From Microbacterium sp. LWO13-1.2 (GTDB taxonomy: Bacteria > Actinomycetota > Actinomycetes > Actinomycetales > Microbacteriaceae): a DNA stretch of 64,000 nucleotides. This document shows, piece by piece, positions 16,686 to 24,776 of this stretch. Positions within the stretch are counted from its first letter, which is position 1. The number at the start of each line of letters is the position of its first letter. The notes under the pieces are model-generated. The model ran no database searches and had not been told where the DNA came from. It saw nothing but the letters and a program-made list of their open reading frames with translations. The stretch is from assembly GCF_038397725.1 (NCBI RefSeq), contig NZ_CP151634.1, positions 1,550,001-1,614,000 of the forward strand. The letters run 5' to 3'. The position numbers were made by a program, and so were the translations under genes.

Positions 16686-19600
16686 ATGGCTGAGCCGTCG
16701 TCAACTCCGTCGGATGCCGCGGCATCCGCTCCTCTCGCCGAGCGGGCGGTCCAGCTCGCCCGCCGGTGGGTGATCGAGGCGGGAGCCGCCGAGGTCGACC
16801 CTGCCGCCGAGCGTTTGGCGGGCGTGCTGCAGGACGTCAACGGACTGCCCTTCACCCTCGGTTTCGTCGACGGCGTGATGAGGCCGGAGAGTCTCGGTGC
16901 CGCTGCGGCCCAGCTGCACCGGATCGCTCCGATCGTGCCCGAATTCCTGCCCTGGTACGTGCGCGGTGCCGTGCGGCTCGGCGGCGGCGTCGCGCAGATC
17001 CTGCCCACCCCGGTGGTGCCGATCGCGCGGAGGGTGCTCCGGGACATGGTCGGGCATCTCGTCGTCGACGCCCGTCCGGCGAAGCTCGGACCGGCGATCG
17101 AGAAGATCCGTGAGTCGGGCGCGAAGCTCAACCTCAACCTGCTCGGCGAGGCCGTGCTCGGCGAAGCCGAGGCGAAGCGCCGGCTCGACGGCATCCATGA
17201 CCTCATCCGCCGACCCGATGTCGACTACGTGTCCGTGAAGGTCTCCGCGATCATCAGCCACATCTCGATGTGGGCGTTCGACGAGGTCGTCGACGCCGTG
17301 GGGGAGCGGCTGCTGCCGCTGTACCTCACGGCTGCCTCCGATGGCACGTTCATCAACCTCGACATGGAGGAGTACCGCGATCTCGACCTCACCATCGCGG
17401 TGTTCACCCGCATCCTCGAGGATCCCCGGCTGCGCGGACTCGAGGCCGGCATCGTGCTGCAGGCGTATCTTCCTGACGCCCTTCCTGCGCTGCAGGAGCT
17501 GACGGCGTGGGCGCGAGACCGGGTCGAGCACGGCGGAGCCGCCATCAAGGTGCGTCTGGTGAAGGGCGCGAACCTCGCCATGGAGCGGGTCGAGGCACGC
17601 ATGCACGGGTGGACGCCGGCGACCTACGACACCAAGCTCGACACCGATGCGAACTACCTGCGCTGCCTGGATTGGGCGCTCACGCCGGAGAACACCGCGG
17701 CGGTGCGACTGGGGATCGCCGGCCACAATCTGTTCGGCATCGCCTACGCGTGGCTGCTGGCCGGCGAGCGCGGAGTCCGCGAGCGCATCGAGTTCGAGAT
17801 GCTGCTCGGCATGGCGCAGGGGCAGGTGCAGGCCGTGTCGCGCGAGGTCGGCCCGGTGCTGCTCTACGTGCCGGTGGTCAAGCCCGCCGAGTTCGATGTG
17901 GCCATCAGCTATCTGGTGCGGCGCCTCGAGGAGAACGCCTCGTCGGCGAACTTCCTCTCCGCGGCCTTCCGGCTCGATGAGGACGAGAGTCTGTTCGTCC
18001 GGGAGCAGGACCGGTTCCTCGACGCGCTCGACCGCTCGACCGACCCGACGCTGCGCACCGGCCCGCGGCGCACCCAGAACCGCCTCGCCCCGGTGCACGA
18101 ATCGGTGCGCCAGGCTCCGGCGATGCCGGCCGAGGAGACGAATCTCACCCAGGCCGTGCTCGGGATCTCTCGCGGATCCGACGAGGAGGCCTTCCTCGAG
18201 ACGGCGGTCTACTCGGCGCACGAGATCGCGGCAGACGCCGGTGGTGCTCCCGGCTTCGTCAACACTCCGGACAGCGACGCGGCGCTCCCCGCCAGCCGGG
18301 ACTGGGCGCGTCTCGTGCGAGAGCGGATCTCGGCATCCACGGCCGGAAAGCTGAGCGTGGAGCGCGCGAGGATCACGGCGTCCGACGCCCTCGACCAGAC
18401 CGTGACGCGCGTGCGGGATTCCGCTGCCGGCTGGGGTGCGCGCCCGGCCGCCCAGCGCGCGGAAGTGCTGCTGCGCGCCGCTGCGGCGCTGGAGGCGCGC
18501 CGCGGTGAACTGATCGAGGTGGCCGCCTCCGAGACCGGCAAGGTGTTCGCCGAGGCCGACGTCGAAGTCAGCGAGGCCATCGATTTCGCCCGCTATTACG
18601 CGGCAAGGGCGCGGGAGCTGGATGCCGTCGCCGGTGCCGCATTCGTGCCGGCCAAGGTGACCGTGGTGACGCCGCCCTGGAACTTCCCCCTCGCCATCCC
18701 GGCCGGCGGGGTGCTCGCCGCGCTCGCCGCCGGTTCCGGCGTCGTGTTCAAGCCGGCGCATCAGGCCCGCCGCTGCGCCGCCGTTCTCGCCGAGGCACTC
18801 TGGGAGGCGGGAGTACCGCGCGATGTGCTCGCACTCGTCGACCTTGCCGAGCGGGAACTGGGGCGCGAGCTCATCGCGCATCCTGACGTCGATCGCGTCA
18901 TCCTCACCGGTGCCTGGGAGACGGCAGCGCTGTTCCGTTCCTGGCGCCCGGACCTGCCGCTGCTCGCCGAGACCAGTGGCAAGAACGCGATGATCATCAC
19001 GCCGTCTGCCGACCTCGATCTCGCCGCGGCCGACCTCGTGCGCAGCGCTTTCGGGCATGCAGGGCAGAAATGCTCGGCGGCGTCGCTGGCGATCCTGGTC
19101 GGACCGGTCGGTCGGTCCAAGCGGTTCGCACGTCAGCTCGGCGACGCCGCGCGCTCACTGCATGTCGGCTGGCCCACCGACCCGCTCGCCGAGGTCGGGC
19201 CGGTGATCGAGAAGCCGCAGGGCAAGCTCGCCTGGGCTCTCTCCGAGCTCGAAGGCGATGAGCAGTGGCTCATGAAGCCGGCGCTCGCCGACGGCGATGC
19301 GAGTGGACGGCTGTGGAGTCCCGGCATCCGCGTCGGAGTGCAACCCGGATCGCGTTTTCACCTGGAGGAGTTCTTCGGACCGGTGCTCGGCATCATGCAT
19401 GCACCGACGCTCGCGAAGGCGGTCGAGCTGCAGAACGCCGTCGCCTTCGGCCTCACCGCGGGTCTGCACACGCAGGATCCTGATGAGCTCGACTTCTGGT
19501 TGGACCGCGTGCAAGCCGGCAACCTCTACGTGAACCGCGGGATCACGGGTGCCATCGTTCAGCGCCAGCCGTTCGGCGGCTGGAAGCGCTCCGCCGTCGG

Positions 19601-20336
19601 GCCGGGGGCGAAGGCCGGCGGGCCGAACTACCTGTTCGGGCTCGGGTCGTGGCGCTCGAACTCCGGCGGAGCGGCATCCAGCACCCTGCATCTGCGCGGA
19701 CTCGACTCCCGGATCACCACGCTCATCGAGTCCGCACAGCCCTCCCTCGATTTCGAGGCCTTCGAGTGGTTGCGTCGTGCAGCGCTGTCGGACGCGCTGG
19801 CCTGGGATCGAGAGTTCGGGCGGGTCCGAGACGTGTCGCGCCTCGAGGTGGAGCGCAATCTGTTCCGCTATCGCCCCGTGCCGGTCGCGATCAGGGCGAC
19901 GGCGGATGCCGAGTGGCAAGAGGTGCTGCGCGTCGTCATCGCGGCCGTGCGCGCCGGCGCCGGATTCGTGCTGTCCACCCCGGTCGGCCTGCCCGCCCCG
20001 GTGCGGCATGCCCTCGGTGAGCTCCAGGCCGTCGTGTTCATGGAGAGCGATGAGCAATGGGTGGAGCGGATGCGGCGACCCGTCGTCGACGAGAATGAGT
20101 TCGAGCCTGCGCCTCGCCCCGATCGGGCGCGGCTCGTCGGCTCGCGGGAATCGGTCGCTGCGCTGCACCGGATGCTGGCCTCGGCGGTCGAGGGCGACCC
20201 CGACCTCGCGGTCTACGCCGGAGAGGTGACCTCGGCCGGCCGGATCGAGCTGCTGCCGTTCGTGCGCGAGCAGTCGATCTCGATCACCGCGCATCGCTAC
20301 GGCAACCCCGATCCCTGGAGCGCCGGCGTCATCTGA
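16686..20336 (+). CDS. putA: bifunctional proline dehydrogenase / L-glutamate-gamma-semialdehyde dehydrogenase
   Basis: Converts proline to glutamate in two steps. From the ATG at 16686 (preceded by GTGGAGAG) the protein is 1216 residues. PRODH covers ~40-455 with the FAD barrel motifs LNLLGEAVLGEAEAKRR, VKVSAI, RLVKGANLAMERVE, RLEENASSANF. The P5C dehydrogenase covers ~575-990 with TPPWNFPLAIPAGG, the glutamate at E762 (AETSGKNAMI) and the nucleophile C796 (GQKCSAAS). A further ~220-residue C-terminal domain is degenerate aldehyde-dehydrogenase-like, as in long PutA forms. There is no N-terminal ribbon-helix-helix, so it is not an autoregulator. Confidence 0.95.
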   Translation: MAEPSSTPSDAAASAPLAERAVQLARRWVIEAGAAEVDPAAERLAGVLQDVNGLPFTLGFVDGVMRPESLGAAAAQLHRIAPIVPEFLPWYVRGAVRLGGGVAQILPTPVVPIARRVLRDMVGHLVVDARPAKLGPAIEKIRESGAKLNLNLLGEAVLGEAEAKRRLDGIHDLIRRPDVDYVSVKVSAIISHISMWAFDEVVDAVGERLLPLYLTAASDGTFINLDMEEYRDLDLTIAVFTRILEDPRLRGLEAGIVLQAYLPDALPALQELTAWARDRVEHGGAAIKVRLVKGANLAMERVEARMHGWTPATYDTKLDTDANYLRCLDWALTPENTAAVRLGIAGHNLFGIAYAWLLAGERGVRERIEFEMLLGMAQGQVQAVSREVGPVLLYVPVVKPAEFDVAISYLVRRLEENASSANFLSAAFRLDEDESLFVREQDRFLDALDRSTDPTLRTGPRRTQNRLAPVHESVRQAPAMPAEETNLTQAVLGISRGSDEEAFLETAVYSAHEIAADAGGAPGFVNTPDSDAALPASRDWARLVRERISASTAGKLSVERARITASDALDQTVTRVRDSAAGWGARPAAQRAEVLLRAAAALEARRGELIEVAASETGKVFAEADVEVSEAIDFARYYAARARELDAVAGAAFVPAKVTVVTPPWNFPLAIPAGGVLAALAAGSGVVFKPAHQARRCAAVLAEALWEAGVPRDVLALVDLAERELGRELIAHPDVDRVILTGAWETAALFRSWRPDLPLLAETSGKNAMIITPSADLDLAAADLVRSAFGHAGQKCSAASLAILVGPVGRSKRFARQLGDAARSLHVGWPTDPLAEVGPVIEKPQGKLAWALSELEGDEQWLMKPALADGDASGRLWSPGIRVGVQPGSRFHLEEFFGPVLGIMHAPTLAKAVELQNAVAFGLTAGLHTQDPDELDFWLDRVQAGNLYVNRGITGAIVQRQPFGGWKRSAVGPGAKAGGPNYLFGLGSWRSNSGGAASSTLHLRGLDSRITTLIESAQPSLDFEAFEWLRRAALSDALAWDREFGRVRDVSRLEVERNLFRYRPVPVAIRATADAEWQEVLRVVIAAVRAGAGFVLSTPVGLPAPVRHALGELQAVVFMESDEQWVERMRRPVVDENEFEPAPRPDRARLVGSRESVAALHRMLASAVEGDPDLAVYAGEVTSAGRIELLPFVREQSISITAHRYGNPDPWSAGVI

Positions 20337-20357
20337 TGTCGGTTTGGCATTCTCGGC

Positions 20358-20420
20358 CGTTCAAAGAGCGCAAACGGCTCGATAATCGGCGAAGAAGGAG
20401 CCGTTTGCGCTCTTTGAACG
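20358..20420. repeat. dispersed hairpin repeat, family C, copy 1
   Basis: Perfect 23-base inverted repeat (20358-20380 and 20398-20420) around a 17-base loop. The shared core is GAGCGCAAACGGCTCGATA in the left arm and loop. A second copy lies at 22195-22255 in the same orientation. The two flank the membrane protein/XRE/dehydrogenase cassette. Copy 1 begins 21 bases after the putA stop, so it may also serve as a terminator. Confidence 0.88.
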
Positions 20421-20439
20421 AATCGCGCGCTCACGCGGT

Positions 20440-20499
20440 GTAAAGAATTCTTGACATGAGTCGACGGCGAAGCGTACGCTCATGTCAAGAATCTTTTAC
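20440..20499 (+). promoter_or_regulatory. palindromic promoter/operator of the XRE operon
   Basis: Two 21-base arms (20440-20460 and 20479-20499) match at 19 of 21 positions as an inverted repeat around 18 bases. Their shared core is TTCTTGACATGAG / CTCATGTCAAGAA. The left arm holds a -35 box TTGACA (20451-20456). After 18 bases comes TACGCT (20475-20480), a plausible -10 that abuts the right arm. A regulator dimer pair here would cover the promoter. The likely ligand is the XRE protein encoded at 20946-21176. Confidence 0.72.
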
Positions 20500-20511
20500 A
20501 TCGGAGGCGTC

Positions 20512-20946
20512 ATGGTCTATGAAGAGCGCAATGCGTGGGCGGGGCTCGTCGTCGGAGTCATCTCAATGGCGGTCTACGTCTGGCTCGTGCTTCAGCAGGC
20601 CGCCGGCGGTCCGCTCACGGCGGTCGACTGGCTGCCCCTGATGCTCTGGACGATCGGCGTGAGCATCGCCATCATGATCGTGATCAGCATCATCTCGGGC
20701 ATCGTCGCCGGTCTCACCGACGACGGCGGTGTCGGCAAGGCCGACGTCCGCGACCGGGACATCAGCCAGATGGGCGGCCGCGTCGAGAAGGCATTCCTCG
20801 TGATCGCCGGTCTCGGCGTGATCGCGCTGTGCGCGGTCGGCGCCGACGTGTTCTGGATCGCGAACACGATGTACCTGGGATTCGCGGTGTCCAATCTCGT
20901 CGGCGGCATCGCACGGGTCATCGCCTACCGTCGTGGACTCGTGTGA
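20512..20946 (+). CDS. small four-span membrane protein paired with XRE regulator
   Basis: 144 residues from the ATG at 20512, which has GGAGG five bases before it; an earlier in-frame ATG at 20482 lies inside the operator arm and is unlikely. About four spans: [77 protein letters not shown]. No catalytic motif. Its stop overlaps the XRE start (TGATG). Small membrane proteins encoded with short XRE regulators are common in actinobacteria and firmicutes; the function is unknown. Confidence 0.82.
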   Translation: MVYEERNAWAGLVVGVISMAVYVWLVLQQAAGGPLTAVDWLPLMLWTIGVSIAIMIVISIISGIVAGLTDDGGVGKADVRDRDISQMGGRVEKAFLVIAGLGVIALCAVGADVFWIANTMYLGFAVSNLVGGIARVIAYRRGLV

Positions 20947-21176
20947 TGGTCAAGCCGACACTCGTCTCCAACAGCATCCGCACTCACCGCGAAGAGGCCG
21001 GGATGACCCAGGCCGACCTCGCCCGCACGATCGGCGTGACGAGGCAGACGCTCATCGCCATCGAGCAGGGCAGATACTCGCCCACGCTCGAACTCGCCTT
21101 CCAGATCGCCCACGCCTTCGCCGTCGGACTCGACGATCTCTTCCAGTATCCGGCGCCTTCCCACACAGAGGACTGA
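20946..21176 (+). CDS. short XRE-family transcriptional regulator
   Basis: 76 residues, essentially a single Cro/CI helix-turn-helix: [49 protein letters not shown], followed by LDDLFQY. It resembles the YgzD-type single-domain regulators. It sits between a membrane protein gene (TGATG overlap) and a dehydrogenase gene (1-base gap). The palindrome at 20440-20499 is the obvious candidate for self-control. The ATG start is fixed by the overlap. Confidence 0.92.
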   Translation: MVKPTLVSNSIRTHREEAGMTQADLARTIGVTRQTLIAIEQGRYSPTLELAFQIAHAFAVGLDDLFQYPAPSHTED

Positions 21177-21177
21177 C

Positions 21178-22188
21178 ATGACCGACACGATCCCCGACAC
21201 GATGCCCGTCTGGCGTCGCGACTCCTATGGGGCGGCCGACGGGACCCGCCTCGAACAGACGCCGGTGCCGACGCCCGGTCGCGGCCAGGTGCTGCTGCGC
21301 ATCAGAGCGACGGCGTTGAACGCCGGGGATGTCCGGCTCATGCTCGGGGATCCGCTCCTCGTCCGGCCGTTCGTCGGTCTGACCCGACCGAAGAATCCGG
21401 TGCGCGGAATGGACGTCGCCGGCACCGTCGTCGCCGTCGGCCCCGATGTGGTCGGCGCCGAAGTCGGTGAAGACGTGATCGTCGAACTCCCGGGCGGAGG
21501 GGGCCTCGCCGGCTACGCCTGCGTCGCCGCCTCGCGTGTCGTCTCGATGGGGCGCGGGCTCGAGCCGGAATCCGCCGCATGCCTTCCGATCGCCGGAGGC
21601 ACGGCGTGGCAGGCACTCGACGTGGCGGGCGTCGGGCTGACTGATCGGGCCACCCCGCGCGTGCTGATCATCGGAGCATCGGGCGGAGTCGGCGTCTTCG
21701 CCGTGCAGCTCGCCGCGCTCCGCGGCGCAGAGGTCTGGGCCTCCTGCGGCGATCGCAATGCTCCCCTGATCGAGGCTCTCGGTGCCACGCGCACCCTCGA
21801 TCACCGCACGGAGCCACTGGAGGACCTGCCCGCGGGGCGGTTCGACGCGATCATCGATATCGCGGGCGGAATCCCGCTGAGACAGCTGCAGCGGCTCCTC
21901 GCCCCCGGCGGCACAGCGGCGCTGGTCACCGGCGACGGTGGCCATGTGATGGGGCCGGTGCCCCGGATGCTGAAGGCGGCCCTCCTCTCCATCGGGTCGC
22001 CGCGCCGCATCCGCTCTGTCGCCGCCGTCAACCGGCCGGAGGTGCTGCGCAAGCTCCTCGCGCTCGCCGCCGAAGGGCGCATCGTCCCCGTCATCGAGCG
22101 GGAGTACCCGTTCGCCGAAGCGCCTGCTGCTCTGGCTCACATCGAGGCGGGCCACACCGTCGGCAAGATCGTCGTCCGCGGGGCCTGA
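21178..22188 (+). CDS. zinc-independent quinone-oxidoreductase-like alcohol dehydrogenase (MDR family)
   Basis: 336 residues. The N-terminal GroES-like domain (VPTPGRGQVLLRIRATALNAGDVRLMLGD; GMDVAGTVVAVGPDVVGAEVGEDV) precedes a Rossmann domain with VLIIGASGGVGVFAVQLAALRGAEVWA. The zinc ligands of classical alcohol dehydrogenases are absent, so it fits the NADPH quinone/enone reductase branch. It is the last gene of the XRE operon. The substrate is unknown; electrophile or quinone detoxification is a family-level guess. Confidence 0.88.
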   Translation: MTDTIPDTMPVWRRDSYGAADGTRLEQTPVPTPGRGQVLLRIRATALNAGDVRLMLGDPLLVRPFVGLTRPKNPVRGMDVAGTVVAVGPDVVGAEVGEDVIVELPGGGGLAGYACVAASRVVSMGRGLEPESAACLPIAGGTAWQALDVAGVGLTDRATPRVLIIGASGGVGVFAVQLAALRGAEVWASCGDRNAPLIEALGATRTLDHRTEPLEDLPAGRFDAIIDIAGGIPLRQLQRLLAPGGTAALVTGDGGHVMGPVPRMLKAALLSIGSPRRIRSVAAVNRPEVLRKLLALAAEGRIVPVIEREYPFAEAPAALAHIEAGHTVGKIVVRGA

Positions 22189-22194
22189 CCCCCG

Positions 22195-22255
22195 GTTCGG
22201 AGAGCGCAAACGGCTCGATATTCGGCGGGGATGCAGCCGTTTGCGCTCTCTGAAC
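22195..22255. repeat. dispersed hairpin repeat, family C, copy 2
   Basis: 21-base arms (22195-22215 and 22235-22255) with one mismatch around a 19-base loop. The core AGAGCGCAAACGGCTCGATA is shared with copy 1. It begins seven bases after the dehydrogenase stop and may terminate the XRE operon. The remaining ~155 bases before the ddaH-like gene hold no further feature apart from its ribosome site. Confidence 0.85.
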
Positions 22256-22413
22256 TCAGAAAGCGACGCTCTGGCGTCGCACAGCCGACGGGTGACACAA
22301 TGGAGACTGGCGTGCCCGGGTCGCATCTTCCCGCGCCGACTCTGACGAGCGGCCGGTCGAAGGACCGCCGGGCCCCTGGACAGCGTCCGCCGCACCCCTT
22401 TCGAGGAGCATCC

Positions 22414-23292
22414 ATGTCGACGCCCGAGACCACCGTCACGTCCGCACCCGTGCGCACCGCGCACCACCGCCGCTACCTGATGTGCACGCCCGCACACTTC
22501 ACCGTCAGCTACACGATCAACCCGTGGATGGAGCCGGCGAAGCCGACCGACACCGCCAAGGCGGTCGCGCAGTGGCAGAAGCTGTACGACCTCTACCTCG
22601 AGCTGGGCCACGAGGTCGAGCTCATCGAGCCGCTCGCCGACTACCCCGATATGGTCTACACGGCCAACGGCGGGTTCCTCATCGACGGCCGCGCGTACGT
22701 GCCGAAGTTCCGATTCGAGGAGCGCGCCGGTGAGGCACCGGCCTTCGCCGACTGGTTCCGCGGCGCTGGCTACGACACCGTCATCCCAGAAGAGGTCAAC
22801 GAGGGCGAGGGCGACTTCCTGCTCGTCGGCGACGTGATCCTCGCCGGCACCGGGTTCCGCTCCACTGGCGACAGCCACCGCGAGGTGGGCGAGGTCTTCG
22901 GCCGCGAGGTCGTATCGCTCAACCTCGTCGACCCGCGCTTCTACCACCTCGACACCGCCCTCACCGTGCTCGACCCCGTGCAGGGCGTCGAGAACGGCGG
23001 CCCCGAGCGCGCCAACATCGCCTACCTGCCCGGCGCCTTCGACGACGCCAGCCGTGCCATCCTCGAGGAGCGCTTCCCGGAGGCGATCCTCGTCTCGGAT
23101 GAGGACGGCTCCGTGTTCGGTCTCAACTCCGCCAGCGACGGCTACAACGTCATCATCTCGCCGCGGGCGAAGGGGTTCGAAGCGCAGCTCCGCGAGCGCG
23201 GGTACAACCCGATCATGATCGACCTCTCCGAGCTGCTGCTCGGCGGCGGCGGCATCAAGTGCTGCACCCTCGAGCTTCGCGGTGCGAAGTGA
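22414..23292 (+). CDS. ddaH: dimethylarginine dimethylaminohydrolase-like amidinotransferase-fold enzyme
   Basis: 292 residues from the ATG at 22414, with GAGGAG just upstream. The beta/alpha propeller of guanidino-modifying enzymes is shown by MCTPAHFTVSYTINPWM at the N-terminus, TANGGFLIDGRAYVP, GEGDFLLVGDVILAG, the catalytic His at H178 (FYHLDTALTVLD) and the nucleophilic cysteine near the C-terminus (IKCCT, C283/C284). The family cleaves methylated or free arginine to citrulline or ornithine-pathway products. Overlap with rocD points to arginine/ornithine catabolism rather than signalling; the exact substrate is uncertain. Confidence 0.85.
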   Translation: MSTPETTVTSAPVRTAHHRRYLMCTPAHFTVSYTINPWMEPAKPTDTAKAVAQWQKLYDLYLELGHEVELIEPLADYPDMVYTANGGFLIDGRAYVPKFRFEERAGEAPAFADWFRGAGYDTVIPEEVNEGEGDFLLVGDVILAGTGFRSTGDSHREVGEVFGREVVSLNLVDPRFYHLDTALTVLDPVQGVENGGPERANIAYLPGAFDDASRAILEERFPEAILVSDEDGSVFGLNSASDGYNVIISPRAKGFEAQLRERGYNPIMIDLSELLLGGGGIKCCTLELRGAK

Positions 23293-24503
23293 CGGCGGTC
23301 GAGGCTGAGACGACCTCCGCCGAGACGGTCGTCGAGCCGCACGTCGCGCACAACTATCACCCGCTGCCGGTCAACATCGCCCGCGGCGAGGGCGCGTGGG
23401 TGACGGATGTCGAGGGCAAGCGCTACCTCGATCTTCTCGCCGCCTACTCGGCCGTGAACTTCGGACACCGGCATCCGGCGCTCGTAGCCGCGCTGACCGA
23501 GCAGCTCGGCCGGGTCACGCTCACCAGCCGCGCCTTCATGAGCGACCGGCTCGAGCCGTTCGCCGCCGCCCTTGCGGCGCTCTGCGGCAAGGAACTCGTG
23601 CTGCCGATGAACACCGGCGCCGAGGCCGTCGAGACCGGCATCAAGGTCGCTCGCGCCTGGGGTTACCGGGTGAAGGGCATCGCCGAAGGCCGTGCGCGCA
23701 TCATCGTCGCCGCCGGCAACTTCCACGGGCGCACGACGACGATCGTCAGCTTCAGTGACGACGAGCAGGCTCGCGACGACTTCGGGCCGTATACGCCCGG
23801 ATTCGATGTGGTTCCGTACGGGGATGCGGATGCGCTGGCCGCGGCCATCACAGAAGACACCGCTGCGATCCTCATCGAGCCCATCCAGGGCGAAGGCGGC
23901 GTTGTGATCCCGCCGGAGGGCTACCTGCGCCGCATCCGCGAGATCTGCGATGAACGGAATGTGCTGTTCATCGCCGACGAGATCCAGTCCGGACTCGGCC
24001 GCGTCGGCGAGACGTTCGCCTGCGACCGCGAAGGCGTCGTTCCCGACCTGTATCTGCTGGGCAAGGCGCTGGGTGGCGGCATCCTTCCGGTCTCCGCCGT
24101 CGTCGGCGACAGTGATGTGCTGGGCGTCATCCGCCCCGGTGAGCACGGCTCGACGTTCGGCGGAAACCCGCTGGCCGCTGCCGTCGGTCTGCGCGTCGTC
24201 GAGATGCTGGAGTCGGGTGAGTTCCAGGAGCGGGCCCGTGCACTCGGCGCGCACCTCTTCGCCGCTCTCGAACCCCTGATCGGCCACGGTGTCACCACCG
24301 TCCGCATCGCTGGACTCTGGGCCGGCGTCGACATCGATCCGGCCAAGGGAACAGGGCGGCAGATCGCCGAGAAGCTGCTCGAGCGCGGCGTGCTCGTCAA
24401 GGACACGCACGGTCAGACCATCCGCATCGCGCCGCCCATCGTCATCCGTGCCACCGAGCTCGACTGGGCCGTCGAGCAGCTGCGGCTGGTGCTGGAGGCG
24501 TAG
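23289..24503 (+). CDS. rocD: ornithine aminotransferase
   Basis: PLP enzyme turning ornithine and 2-oxoglutarate into glutamate-5-semialdehyde and glutamate. It starts at a GTG overlapping the stop of the previous gene (GTGA), giving 404 residues, the usual size. Fold-I motifs: LDLLAAYSAVNFGHRHPAL, MNTGAEAVET, NFHGRTTTIVSFS, DEIQSGLGRVG, and the PLP lysine K259 in LGKALGGGILPVSAV, then GSTFGGNPLAAAV. Its product is the second-step substrate of the PutA encoded upstream. Confidence 0.94.
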   Translation: MTAVEAETTSAETVVEPHVAHNYHPLPVNIARGEGAWVTDVEGKRYLDLLAAYSAVNFGHRHPALVAALTEQLGRVTLTSRAFMSDRLEPFAAALAALCGKELVLPMNTGAEAVETGIKVARAWGYRVKGIAEGRARIIVAAGNFHGRTTTIVSFSDDEQARDDFGPYTPGFDVVPYGDADALAAAITEDTAAILIEPIQGEGGVVIPPEGYLRRIREICDERNVLFIADEIQSGLGRVGETFACDREGVVPDLYLLGKALGGGILPVSAVVGDSDVLGVIRPGEHGSTFGGNPLAAAVGLRVVEMLESGEFQERARALGAHLFAALEPLIGHGVTTVRIAGLWAGVDIDPAKGTGRQIAEKLLERGVLVKDTHGQTIRIAPPIVIRATELDWAVEQLRLVLEA

Positions 24504-24519
24504 CGGACGCGCGCACCAC

Positions 24520-24720
24520 TCAGGCCGGCGAGTCGTCGGGGTCCAGCGACTTCAGAGTGTCGCGCTCCGTCGGGTTGTCGGCCTGCAGCTGATCCTCTGT
24601 GACGTCGTCGCCCCCGAGCGGCGCTCCGCGATCATCGCTGGGAGAGCCGTCCTCGTCGACGCGGGAGCGGCCTTCGGCCGGGTCGTCGGAGTAGGGTCTG
24701 CGTTCCATGTTCTCGTCCAT
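24520..24720 (-). CDS. small acidic hydrophilic protein
   Basis: 66 residues from the ATG at 24720, starting MDENMERRPYSDDPAEGRSR. It is rich in Asp, Glu, Ser and Pro, with no hydrophobic segment and probably disordered. The reading frame is open further upstream but that extension is antisense to normal spacer. It converges with rocD 16 bases away. No family recognised. Confidence 0.55.
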   Translation of the reverse strand: MDENMERRPYSDDPAEGRSRVDEDGSPSDDRGAPLGGDDVTEDQLQADNPTERDTLKSLDPDDSPA

Positions 24721-24776
24721 GGCAGGAGCGTACGTCGAGTCGGGGCGCGCAGCGGAAGGGATTGACAGCGCGCGTT

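Noticed and set aside
16701..19058. A 785-codon minus-strand open frame under putA.
   Set aside because: High-GC codon bias leaves long antisense frames; the putA domains and active-site residues on the plus strand are clear.
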